A stretch of DNA of 61,517 nucleotides. Origin: Haplomitrium mnioides (lineage: Eukaryota > Marchantiophyta > Haplomitriopsida > Calobryales). Each line of letters starts with the position of its first letter. Position 1 is the stretch's first letter. Position numbers and translations under genes: made by a program. The stretch covers positions 1 to 61,517 of the forward strand of contig JBNGIS010034062.1 in the NCBI GenBank assembly GCA_049999725.1. Direction: 5' to 3'. A model generated the notes under the pieces. It was given only the letters and a program-made list of their open reading frames with translations, was not told the origin of the DNA and did no database searches. Shown piece by piece: positions 19,245-31,362 of this stretch.

Positions 19245-22199
19245 TCGCACACACACGCACTCACTCTTTGTGTAGACTTTGGTTTTGAGAAGTGAAGTGC
19301 TGGTTCCGCCTGCAGTGGTCTCTCCTGTCAAGAAACAATTCTGATTCTGGCCTCTCGACTCCCTCCCAAACTTATGATGAAAGGGGACCAACGCTTCTGT
19401 CCTTATGCTGCTTGCACCACCCACCTGGAAATTACACAGCCAGCGCTGAACACTCAAGCTTAGGATATCGAGCGCATGGATGTAGCAGGTGGGGTCCATT
19501 CCAGATTACCACAGCAGACGATAGAGACACATCCCCACGCTTGTGTCCGATGTCGACAATTCAGCGGACCTCTGCACCTCCTCCACTTCACCATGTGCTG
19601 TCCTGTCTCGTCTCCAACATGGGTACGTCTCACCTATCTATCTGTCACAGCCGGCCCACCCACGAGCTCTGGGAGGATTGAAGCACAAAACAGGGGTGTG
19701 ATTCAAAGCTGGCAACCAACACACATCCTTTAAAATCACTTTAAAAATCGCTGCCGTACACGAGTCGCAGGGAGGAGAATAATGCAGGAAACAGATATTG
19801 TTTGGAGCTGCTTCTGGTGGCACCAAGCGTCCCAGCTCACGAGGCTGAGGACTGCAATGCCAACAAAAAAGCTCCTAGCTGTAACGTAAGGAAAAGGTCT
19901 CCCAATCAGCGATCTTTTCTTGCCCCTTGCCCCCACCCCATCAGAATGCGTGCAAGAAAACACCTTGGAGAATCGTGAGTACCTGTCCTTTTGCGTTCCT
20001 CACGACACGCTACTCCTGACACTACACGATACAGTTTGCATTTATACTACTACAGTACGTACCTCCCCTGGATCGTACCCCTGCGGCACCACATGTACAA
20101 CCGAGCTGTTCTGCAGGTTGTTTCATTTTCGAATTGAACTATCCGGATGTTTTTTTCACTCCATGTCTATAGGATTCATGGAAGATTGGTTCCGTCACTC
20201 TCATACCAGAGATTCAGCATGACTGTCGGATCGTTTCCTTCACTTGCTCTTGATGGTTGGCACCTCGTGTAGCTTTTCTTCCCAAAGGCACAACAGAAAT
20301 TGTTCTTTGCAGAGGAGTTCTTATCTTCTCTATTCGATTATGGTTACGGTGGCCCATGACAGATGATATGACATCCCCATGAGCGCATTAGAAGGTGCCA
20401 AGGGCTGCGCTCACCACAACTTGTACACTAGTCAAAGCCGGAGAAATGTCATACCCGTCACATGTTCTTGTTCACGAAAGCAGTGTGCAACAGACTTGTC
20501 AGTCTCTATGAATCACAATTCTTTGCCTCGATGATCGCCAAGGCTGACTTGACATAAAAAATTTGATTGACATCATGAGGCTGAGGAGATTCTGCAGTGA
20601 TCGGCACGAGGGTAAGCACTGTAGCTCCCCAAAATTCGAAAAAACGGCATCTAACTTACATGATCATGATCCCAAAGCGAACGAGCTTTCTAATGGAATC
20701 GTGCCCCCAAAAAGAGAAGTAAAAAAACAAAATGCCAACAGCAGAAGTTGCATGAGCTATAAAGGAACATATACGTTTCATCCCAAGTGCAGGTACATCT
20801 ACCGTATGGACGCTGAACAGTAGCACTGCCTATTTCGCTGTAGTGCCTTCGATGTGGATGCTCCCCCAATCTTCACCTGTGCCACGTTCTGATGCATGAT
20901 GAGAAGCCTCGAGAACTCTTTTATGAAATTTTTAAATGCTTTAGAAAATGTTTGGACACGCCTGCTCGAGGTTCACAGCTTTCGAATCGGAATCCGACAT
21001 CAAAAGTTCTAATTCATGGAATCAATCCAACTGTGACAATAACATGGTCCATAGAGAAGGAAGTTGACTTTTACTTCACAACCAAGCCAAACGTACAGTG
21101 GGTGTGTATGATTTCAGCACATTATGCTCTTGTACCGTAAAACATTAAATCTCTACTCGCAATCTATAAAGACAGTACTACCTTTCACAAGCGATGGTTT
21201 AGACATCAATTCCTGCTGGATTCTTGCTTTGGTGCCGTACAAATAAATGAGAAAAGTGGTAGATTAGTAGTGGAAGCACGTTGCTAAAATTACACACATT
21301 TAGAGTAGCGCAACACAATCCTTGGAGGCAATGGTGACCATCAACGCAGCTTTCGAGGTCAACTCATCCGTCATCAAATTCTTGTGAATGGTGTTAACAG
21401 ATTCCCGCACCGAAAGCTGCCCTGGTTTTATGCTCCTCGATAGCTCCGTGATAAACATGCATGAGCATCTCAATTATGCCACCAAAGTATATGCAGCTCT
21501 ACTGTAGTTGTGCCAAATGTCGTACTACAGGTTTCGTGCTTCATGTGTAGAGTAGGCTTAGCACGTGTACCGTGAAAGAATCAAAGCCTTAGATTTTTTC
21601 TAGACCGCCAATGACGAGTACCCTCTTGTGTATTCCCTTCTTTCTAATTTGAAACGGCTATTTCTCTTCAAATTTCCAAGATTGGCCGCATGTGGTACAT
21701 TCGATGTTGAAGGTTAACGAGATCTCCAGCACTGAAAGGAAGATTAAGACGACACTGGGTTGACAACCATGGCGTGCAAGAAGTTGAGGGAAACCTTGCA
21801 GCGTTTGACAGATTCTGTGAACTCGAGTAGATCTGGAAATAAGATGAAACTTTGTATCGATATTTATTTTCTTCAAAGAGATTGGACTGGGCAGAATCTT
21901 GGTAGAGAAAATTCCCGGTACCCATTGGGGTAGCCTTGCAGCGACAGGCCATAGCTTTCGAGCAAAGACTCACATATCCGGCATTTGTCTCTCCTGGGAG
22001 GGTGGGATCAACACCTCCATTGATATGCTTTGGGACAGTCCAGTAAGTTCAACACAGGTTGAAGATGACCTACTTGAGCAGTAGAGAGAAGATCTTGCAT
22101 GGTCCTCATGCTTGATTGAAAGAAACTTTGAACTCGTCTCTTACCCACACCTTCCCCGCCTGCCCACTGGAATCTCAGGTAAACCTCCAGAGGAAGGTG
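19245..22199. other. Low-copy region, no gene recognised
   Basis: Many short frames of 60-130 codons occur on both strands but overlap each other and show no domain, signal or consistent start. The left part may hold the promoter of the minus-strand small gene. I see no transposon ends. Confidence 0.35.
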
Positions 22200-22555
22200 A
22201 AAAGGGTTGGCTGGGCTGGGCTGCAAGTCCAGGTGATCTATTCAGGATTCAGTAGGCAGGTATAGTGATAGATCTGAGAGTAGAGGACCCATGGTGGGCA
22301 TAATCTTCCCGAAAACTACTTGTTCTGAAACAATGCATTCTTCAATAGGGTTCGACATTTTATTCACTTCCTTACTTCCTAGTAAAGGTGCCAAGGGTGG
22401 GCTGGACTGAGCTGCAATCGATTCGAGATTCAGAGGGAGTATAGTGAAAGATCTGAGAGTAGAGAACCAATGTCTACATAATGTTCCCGAAAACACATTG
22501 GTTTGAAACACTGCAATCTCCAACAGGGTCCACATTTTATTAACTTCCTAACTCT
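22200..22555. repeat. Imperfect tandem duplication of about 180 bp
   Basis: Block A (about 22200-22375) and block B (about 22388-22555) share GGCTGGGCTG..AGCTGCAA, GATCTGAGAGTAGAG, TTCCCGAAAAC and CACATTTTATTAACTTCC-like stretches in the same order. No coding meaning is apparent. Confidence 0.75.
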
Positions 22556-23423
22556 GTTTGCTTCCATAGTTACTGCTTAGGAAGCCTTCCTTACCTGAAG
22601 CATATAACTTGTCTTATTGAGCAGTTTCAGACTTAGCAGTGTTCCTAACTGTACAACAAAGTAAGCACCTATGAGTTGAAGCACGAAATCCATGGATTCC
22701 ACTGTGATACTGTAGATTTAACTACGTTGAACAGCCTCCAATCGATGTCTCTTTGTAAGTGATATGGATGCACTGACGACTGGTCTTCGAGTAGTGAGTG
22801 AGCGTTTGGCTGTATTTAATGTAATGAAGAATTTTAACGTGAAACAGCCAGGTAGTTAATGGTGGATCGCAAAGAGCTGAGGGATCCTCTTTAGGGCATT
22901 TCCTTTCTCTGGTTTTTGATTTCTGGCTATCATGGAATTGGTTCTTCCGCAGATGAATTGTCTTATTTAATTGCGCTGCATTTAGGCCGTCTTGTAATCA
23001 TCCACAAAAATCTTGTTCATGTTTTTGAGTAGAAATAAGTAACCGATAGAGCTGTTAACAGTGGAGATAGCTTCACCTGCTTGCCAGGACCACGCAGGAT
23101 TACGCCAGTAACAGCTAAGGGAGTTGGGAATCGCATTGCATATGATTGCATCTCCAAGCTCAGGTGTTGCTGGCTCAGTAGAAATAGGTTGTCAATGACA
23201 CTACTTTAACTCGAGTGCAAATTTCTTCTTCAGGGGCTAGAATCATTACGAACTATGTAGTGCCCAGATGCAAAGGGAGTANNNNNNNNNNGATGCAAAG
23301 GGAGTACCCATACAGTTGTTCAAATTTCTTCTTCAGGGCATAGAATCAAACTCTAAACTCCTTTCATCAAAGTTGTTGAGAAAACAGATTAAAGATGCTG
23401 CAGCACATCTACAGCATGCAATT
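22556..23423. other. Spacer before the satellite, with a 10-N gap
   Basis: No gene is seen. The gap at 23282-23291 is flanked on both sides by GATGCAAAGGGAGTA, so the two contig ends probably overlap and the gap is artificial. Confidence 0.5.
23282..23291. other. Assembly gap (10 N)
   Basis: Ten N between two identical 15-base flanks. Confidence 1.
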
Positions 23424-23550
23424 GTGTTTGATAAGTATTCCATGGATATAGAAAGACTGATTGAGTATGGTAGTACTTGTGGTAGATTGTGTTTGATAAG
23501 TATTCCATGGATATAGAAAGACTGATATGGAAGTAATACCTGTGGTAGAT
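23424..23550. repeat. 65-bp direct duplication at the satellite edge
   Basis: Two copies starting at 23424 and 23489 share GTGTTTGATAAGTATTCCAT and the following GATATAGAAAGACTGA, then TGGTAGATT. The 33-bp satellite starts about 20 bases downstream. Confidence 0.8.
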
Positions 23551-24442
23551 GGGATGGGAGTGAGGAAAAAATGAGAATGGTTTGCCCAACAAGAAGTTTG
23601 ATAATGAGAATGGTTTGCCTAACAAGAAGTTTCATAATGAGAATAGTTCGCCGAACAAAAAGTTTGATAATGAAAATGGTTTTCCCAACAAAAAGCTTCA
23701 TAATGAAAATGGTTTGCGTAGCAAGAAGTTTGATAATGAGAATGGTTTGCCCAACAAGAAGCCTCATAATGAGAATGGTTTGCCCAAAAAGAATATTGAT
23801 AATAAGAATGGTTTGCCCAACAAGAAGCTTCATAATGAGAATGGTTTGCTTGACAAGAAGTTTCATAATGAGAATGGTTTGCCCAAAACGAATATTGATA
23901 ATAAGAATGGTTTGCTCAACAATAAGCTTCATAATGAGAATAGTTTGCCCAACAAGAAGCCTCATAATAAGAATGGTTTGCCCAAAAAGAATATTGATAA
24001 TAAGAATGGTTTGCCCAACAAGAAGTTTCATAATGAGAATGGTTTGCTCAACAAAAAGCTTCATAATGAGAATGGTTTGCCTGACAAGAAGTTTCATAAT
24101 GAGAATGGTTTGCCCAACAAGAAGCTTCATAATGAGAATGGTTTGCCCAAAACGAATATTGATAATAAGAATGGTTTTCTCAACAATAAGCTTCATAATG
24201 AGAATAGTTTGCCCAACAAGAAGCTTCATAATGAGAATGGTTTGGCCAACAAAAAGCTTCGTAATTAAAATGGTTTGCCAAACAAGAAGTTTGGTAATGA
24301 GAATGGTTTGCCCAACAACAAGCTACATAATTAGAATGGTTTGCCCAACAAGACGTTTGATAATGAGAATGGTTTGCCCAAAAAGAAGTTTGATAATAAG
24401 AATGGTTTGCCCGACAAGAAACTTGATAGAGAGAATGGTTTG

Positions 24443-24542
24443 NNNNNNNNNNNNNNNNNNNNNNNNNNNNNNNNNNNNNNNNNNNNNNNNNNNNNNNNNN
24501 NNNNNNNNNNNNNNNNNNNNNNNNNNNNNNNNNNNNNNNNNN
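24443..24542. other. Assembly gap (100 N) in satellite
   Basis: One hundred N with satellite on both sides. Confidence 1.
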
Positions 24543-26520
24543 TGAGAATGGTTTGCCTAACAAGAAGCTTTATAATGAGAATGGTTTGCTCAACAAAAGG
24601 CTTCATAATAAGAATTGTTTGCCCGACAGAAAGTTTTATAATGAGAATGGTTTGCCTAACAAGAAGCTTCATAATGAGAATGGTTTGCCCAACAAGAAGC
24701 TTCATAATGAGAATGGTTTGCCTAACAAGGAGTTTGATACTGAGAATGGTTTGCCCAACAAAAACCTTGATAATGAGAATGGTTTGCCCAACAAGAAGTT
24801 TTATAATCAGAATGGTTTGTGCAGTAAGAAGCTTCATAATGAGAATGGTTTGCCCAACAAGAAGTTTAATGTTGAGAATGGTTAGCCTAACAAGAAGTTT
24901 GATAATGCGATTCGTTTGCCTAATAAGAAGTTTGATAATGAGAATAGTTTTCCTTAAAAGAAGTTTGATAATAAGAATGGTTTGCCCAACAAGTTGTTTC
25001 ATAATGAGAATGGATTTCCCAAAAAGAAGCTTCATAGAGAGCATGGTTTGCCCAGCAACAAGTTTGATAATAATAATGGTTTGCTCAAAAAGAAGTTTCA
25101 TAATGAGAATGGTTTGCCCAACAAGAAGCTTCATGTCAAGAATGGTTTTCCCAAGAAGAAGTTTGATAATGAGAATGGTTTGTGCAACAAGAAGCTTCAT
25201 ATTGAGAATGGTTTGCCAAACAAGAAGTTTAATGTTGAGAATGGTTAGTCCAACAAGAAGTTTTATAATGAGAATGGTTTGCCCAACAAGAAGTTTGATA
25301 ATGAGAATAGTTTGCCCAACAAGAAGTTTGATACTTAGAATGGTTTGCCCAACAACAAGTTTGATAATTAGAATGGTTTTCTGAACAAGAAGCTTTATAA
25401 TGAGCATGGTTTGCTCAACAACAAGTTTGACAGTAAGAATAGTTTGCTCAACAGGAAGTTTGATAATGAGAATGGTTTGCCCAACAAGAAGTTTGATAGT
25501 GAGAATGGTTTGCCCAACAAGAAGTTTGACAATGACCATGGTTAGCCGAACAAGAAGTTTGATAATGAGAATGGTTTGCCCAACAAGAAGTTTGATAATA
25601 AGAATGGTTTGCCCAACAAGAAGTTTGATAATGAGAATGGTTTGCCCAACAAAAAGCTTGATAATGAGAATAGTTTACCCAACAAGAAGCTTCACAATGA
25701 GAATGGTTTGCCCAACAAAAAGCTTCATAATAAGAATGGTTTTCTTGGCAAGAAGTTTGATAACAAGAATGGTTTGCCCAGCAAAAAGCTTTACAATAAG
25801 AATGGTTTGCCGAATGAGAAGTTTGACAATGTCAATCCTTTGCCTTTTAAGAAGTTTGATAATGAGAATGGTGTGCTAAAGAAAAAGTTTTCTAATGAGA
25901 ATGGTTTGTCTAAAAAGAAGCCTAATAATGAGAATGGTTTGGCTAACAAGAAGTTTGATAATAAGAATGGCTTGGCTAACAAGAAGTTTGATAATGAGAA
26001 TGGTTTGCCTAACAAGAAGCTTTATAATGAGAATGGTTTGCTCAACAAAAGGCTTCATAATAAGAATTGTTTGCCCGACAGAAAGTTTTATAATGAGAAT
26101 GGTTTGCCTAACAAGAAGCTTCATAATGAGAATGGTTTGCCCAACAAGAATTTTGATAATGAGAATGGTTTGCTCAACAAGAAACTTCATAATGAGACTA
26201 GTTTGCCCAACAAGAAGCTTCATAGTGAGAATTGGTTGCCCAAGAAGAAGTTTGATAATGAAAATGGTTTGCCCAATAAGAAATTTTCTAATGACAATGA
26301 TTTGACTTTCAAGAAGCTTGATAATGATAATGGTTTGTTTAACAAGAAGTTTGAAAATGAGAATGGTTTGCCCAACAAGAAACTTCATAATGAGACTAGT
26401 TTGTGGAACAAGAAGCTTCATAGTTTATATGGTTTGCCCAAGAAGAAGTTTTATAATGAAAATAGTTTGCCCAACAAGAAGAGACTAGTTTGCCAAAAAA
26501 GAAGCTTCTTGTTTAAATAG

Positions 26521-26920
26521 NNNNNNNNNNNNNNNNNNNNNNNNNNNNNNNNNNNNNNNNNNNNNNNNNNNNNNNNNNNNNNNNNNNNNNNNNNNNNNNN
26601 NNNNNNNNNNNNNNNNNNNNNNNNNNNNNNNNNNNNNNNNNNNNNNNNNNNNNNNNNNNNNNNNNNNNNNNNNNNNNNNNNNNNNNNNNNNNNNNNNNNN
26701 NNNNNNNNNNNNNNNNNNNNNNNNNNNNNNNNNNNNNNNNNNNNNNNNNNNNNNNNNNNNNNNNNNNNNNNNNNNNNNNNNNNNNNNNNNNNNNNNNNNN
26801 NNNNNNNNNNNNNNNNNNNNNNNNNNNNNNNNNNNNNNNNNNNNNNNNNNNNNNNNNNNNNNNNNNNNNNNNNNNNNNNNNNNNNNNNNNNNNNNNNNNN
26901 NNNNNNNNNNNNNNNNNNNN
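26521..26920. other. Assembly gap (400 N) in satellite
   Basis: Four hundred N with satellite on both sides. Confidence 1.
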
Positions 26921-27209
26921 AATAAGAATGGTTTGCCCAACAAGAAGTTTGATAATGAGAATGGTTTATCCAACATAAAGCTTCATCATGAGAATGGTTT
27001 GCCCAACAAAAAGGTTGTTAACAAGAATGGTTTGTGCAACAAGAAGCTTCACAATGAGAATTGTTTGCCCAACAAGAAGCTTCATAATGAGAATGGTTTG
27101 CCTAACAAGAAGTTTGATAATAAGAAGAGTTTGGCCAACAAGAAGCTTGATTTTGAGAATGGTTTGCCTAACAAGAAGTTTGAAAATCAGAATGGTTTGC
27201 GCAACAAGA

Positions 27210-27309
27210 NNNNNNNNNNNNNNNNNNNNNNNNNNNNNNNNNNNNNNNNNNNNNNNNNNNNNNNNNNNNNNNNNNNNNNNNNNNNNNNNNNNNNNNNNNN
27301 NNNNNNNNN
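27210..27309. other. Assembly gap (100 N) in satellite
   Basis: One hundred N with satellite on both sides. Confidence 1.
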
Positions 27310-27650
27310 TGCCTACCAAGAAGTTTGATAATGAGAACTGGTTGCCCAACAAGAAACTTCATATTGAAACATGTTTACCCAACAAGAAGCTTCATAGTCA
27401 AAATGGTTTTCCCAAGAAGAAGTTTGATAATGAAAATAGTTTGCCCAACAAGTAGTTTTAGAATGAGAATGGTTTGCCCAACAAGAAGCTACATAGCTAG
27501 AATGGTTTACCCAACAAGAAGTTTGATAATGAGAATAGTTTGCCTGACAAGAAGCCTCGTAATGAGACTCGTTTTCCTAACAAGAAGTTTGATAATGAGA
27601 ATATTTTGGCCAACAAGAAGTTTGATAATGAGAATGGTTTGCCTAACAAG

Positions 27651-27750
27651 NNNNNNNNNNNNNNNNNNNNNNNNNNNNNNNNNNNNNNNNNNNNNNNNNN
27701 NNNNNNNNNNNNNNNNNNNNNNNNNNNNNNNNNNNNNNNNNNNNNNNNNN
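27651..27750. other. Assembly gap (100 N) in satellite
   Basis: One hundred N with satellite on both sides. Confidence 1.
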
Positions 27751-30700
27751 TTGCCCAATACAAAGTTTGATGATGAGAATGGTTTGGCCAACAAAAAGAT
27801 TGATATTGAGAATGGTTTGTCTAACAAGAAGTTTTGTAATGAGAATGGTTTGCCCAACGAGAAGCTTTATAATGAGAATAGTTAACTCAATAAGAAGCTT
27901 CATTATAAGAATGGCTTTCCCAACAAGAAGTTTGATAATGAGAGTGGTTTGCTCAACAAGAAATTTCATAATTAGACTTCTTTTCACAACAAGAAGCTTT
28001 ATAGTCAAAATGGTTTTTGCAAGAAGAATTTTGATAATGAAAATGGTTTATCTAACAAGAAGTTTGATAATGAGAATGGTTTGCCCATCAAGAAGATTGA
28101 TAATGAGAATGGTTTGCCCAACAAGAGGTTTAATAATGGGAATGCTTTGCCCAACAAGAAACTTTATAATAAGATTGGTTTGTCCAACAAGAAGCTTCAT
28201 AGTGAGAATGCTTTGCCCAACAAGAAGTTGGATAATGAAAACAATTTGCCCAACATGAATTTTTATAATGAGCATGGTTTGCCCAACAATAAGTTTTATA
28301 ATAAGAATGGTTTGCTCAACAAGAAGATTGATAATGAGAATGGTTTGCCTCACAAGAAGCTTCATAATGAAAATGGTTTGCCCAACAAGAAATTTGAAAA
28401 CTAGAATGGTTAGCGCAACAAGAACCTTCGTAATGAGAATGGTTTGCTAAACAAAAATTTTGATAGTGATAATGGTTTGCCCAACAAGAAGTTTGATAGT
28501 GAGAATAGTTTGTCTAACAAAAAGTTTGAAAATGAGAATGGTTTGCCGAACAAGAAGTTTGATAATGAGAATGGTTTGCGCAACAAAAAGCTTTATAATT
28601 GCAATTGTTTGCCTCACAAGAAGTTTCATAGTGAGAATGGTTTGCCCAATAAGAAGTTTCATAATGAGAATAGCTTGCCCAACAAAACGTTTCATGATGA
28701 GAACGCTTTGCCTAGTAAGAACCTTCATAATGGGAATGGTTTGCCCAACAAGAGGTTTGATAATAAGAATGGTTTTCCCAACAAGAAGTTTGATAACGAG
28801 AATGGTTTGCCCAACAAGAAGCTTCATTATAAGAATGGTTTACCCAACAACAAGTTTGATAATGAGAATGGTTTGCGTAACAAGAAGCCTCATAGTGAGA
28901 ATGCTTTGTCCAAAAAATGTCTGATAATGAGAGTCATTTGGCCAACAAGAAGTTTGATAATGAAAATGGGTTGCCTAATAAGAAGTTTGATAATGAGAAT
29001 GGTTTGCCCAAGAAGAAGCTTTATAATGAGAAGCATTTGCGCAACAAGAAGTTTCATAATAAGAATGGTTTTCCCAACAAGAAGTTTGACAATAAGAATG
29101 GTTTGCCCAACAAGAAACTTCATAATAAGATTGGTTTGTCCATTAAGAAGCTTCATAATGAGAATGCTTTGCCCAACAAGGAGATTGATAATGAGAACAA
29201 TTTGCCCTACAGGAAGTTTTATAATGAGCATGGTTTTCCCAACAATTAGTTTTATATTTATAATGAGCATGGTTTTCCCAACAATTAGTTTTATAATTAT
29301 AATGGTTTGCTCAACAAGAAGATTGATAATGAGAATGGCTTGCCCAACAAGAAGCTTTATAATGAGAATGACTTGCCCAACAATACAGTTGATAACTTAA
29401 ATGGTTAGGGCAACAAGAAGCTTTGTAGTGATAATGGTTTGCCCTACAAGAAGTTTGATAGTGAGAATGGTTTGCCCAACAAGAAGTGTGATAATGATAA
29501 TGGTTTGCCATAAGAAGTTTGATAATGAGAATGGTTTGCCCAACAAGAAGTTTGATATTGAGAATGCTTTATCTAGCAAGAAGCTTCATCATGAGAATGG
29601 TTTTCCCAACAACCAGTTTGATAATAAGAATGGTTTGGCCAATAAGAAGTTTCATAATGAGAACAATTTTCCCAACAAGAAGTTTGATAATGAGAATGTT
29701 TGCCCAACAAGAAGTTTGATAATGAGAATGGTTTGCCCAACAAAAATCTTCATAATAAGAATAGTTTACCCAACAAGAAGTTTGATAATGAGAATGGTTT
29801 TCGTAACAAAAAGCCTTATAGTGAGAATGGTTTGCCCAACAAGAAGTTTGATAATGAGAATCCTTTAGCCAACAAGAAGTTTGATAATGAGAATGGCTTG
29901 CCTAACAAGAAGTTTGATAATGAGAATGGTTTGCCTAACAAGAAGTTTGATAATGAGATTGGTTTGTCGAACAAGAAGCGTTATAATGAGAATGGTTTGC
30001 GCAACAAGAAGTTTCATAATGAGAATGGTTTGCCCAACAAGAAGTTTGATAATAAGAATGGTTTGCCTAACAAGAAACTTCATAATGAGACTGGTTTGTC
30101 CGATTAGAAGCTTCATAGTAAGAATGCTTTGCCCAACAAGAAACTTCATAGTAAGAATGCTTTGCCCAACAAGAAGTTTGATAATGAAAACAATTTTCCC
30201 AACAAGAAGTTCTTAAATGAGCATTGTTTGCTCAACAACAAGTTTTATAACTAGAATGGTTTGCTCAACAAGAAGATTGATAATGAGAATGGTTTGCCCA
30301 ACAAGAAGCTTCACAATGAGAATGGTTTGCTCAACAAGATGTTTAATAACTAGAATTGTTAGCGCAACAAGAAGCTTTGTAATGAGAATGGTTTGCCTAA
30401 CAAGAAGTTTGATAGTGAGAATAGTTTGCCCAACAAGAAGTTTCATAATGAGAATGGTTTGCATGACAAGAAGTTTAATAATGAGAATCGTTTTCCCAAC
30501 AAGAAGTTTGATAATGAGAATGGTTTGCCCAACAAGAAGCTTCATAATGAGAATAGTTTGCCTAACAAGTAGTTTGATAATGAGAATGGTTTGCCCAACA
30601 AGAAGTTTAATAATGAGAATGGTTTGCACGACAAAAAGTTTGATAGTGAGAACGGTTTGCCTAATAAGAAGTAGGATAATAAGAATGTCTTTCCCAACAA

Positions 30701-31357
30701 GAAGTTTTATAATGAGAATGGTTTTATCAACAAGAAGATTGATAATTAGAATGGTTTGCCCAATAAGAAGCTTCAGAATAAGAATGGCTCTCCCAACAAG
30801 AAGTTTGGTAATCAGAATGGTTTGCACAACAAGAAGCATAATGAGAATGGCTAGCTCAATAAGAAGCATAGTGAGAATGGTTTGCCCAAAAAAGAAATTT
30901 AATATTAGGAATGGTTAGCCCAACAAGAAGTTTGATAATGACACTGATTTTCCCAACTTGAAGTTTGATAATGAGATTGCTTTGCCCAACAAGAAGTTTG
31001 ATAATGAGAATAATTTGCCTAACAAGAAGTTTGATAATGAGAATGGTTTGTCCAACAAGTTGTTTCATAATGAGAATGGTTTTCCAAACAAGAAGCTTCT
31101 CAATAAGCATGGTTTGCCCAACAACAAGTTTGATAATAAGAATGGTTTGCTCAACAAGTAGTTTTATAATGAGAATGGTTTGCCTAATAAGAAGCTTCAC
31201 ATCGAGAATGGTTTGTGCAACAAGAAGTTTGATAATGAGAATGGTTTGGGCAACAAGAAGCTTCATAATGAGAATGGTTTGCCAAACAAGAAGTCTAATG
31301 TTGAGAATGTTTAGCCCAACAAGAAGTTTGATAATAAGAATGGTTTGCCTAAGAAGA

Positions 31358-31362
31358 AGTTT
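31358..31362. repeat. Target site duplication AGTTT, left copy
   Basis: AGTTT lies immediately before the LTR start TGTCAGCC and is repeated immediately after the other LTR at 46423-46427. The bases also belong to the satellite unit (AAGAAGTTTGAT), which shows that the element entered a satellite repeat. Confidence 0.9.

Larger units (their letters stand above)
23571..31362. repeat. 33-bp satellite array (left part)
   Basis: Unit AATGAGAATGGTTTGCCC + AACAAGAAGTTTGAT, with AAGCTTCAT as a common variant of the last part. More than 200 units including unknown sequence in gaps at 24443-24542, 26521-26920, 27210-27309 and 27651-27750. Because 33 is divisible by three and the unit has no stops in several frames, long frames occur on both strands: NENGLPNKKFD and MRMVCPTRSLI on plus, MKLLVGQTILI on minus. 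Scattered stops in every frame, and equal openness of opposing frames, argue against a protein. The array resumes after the 15-kb retroelement at 46423. Confidence 0.95.

Noticed and set aside
23571-31362. Very long frames (up to about 400 codons) as repeat-protein genes
   Set aside because: They arise from a 33-bp unit without stops; opposing strands are equally open, and each frame is broken by scattered stops and gaps.
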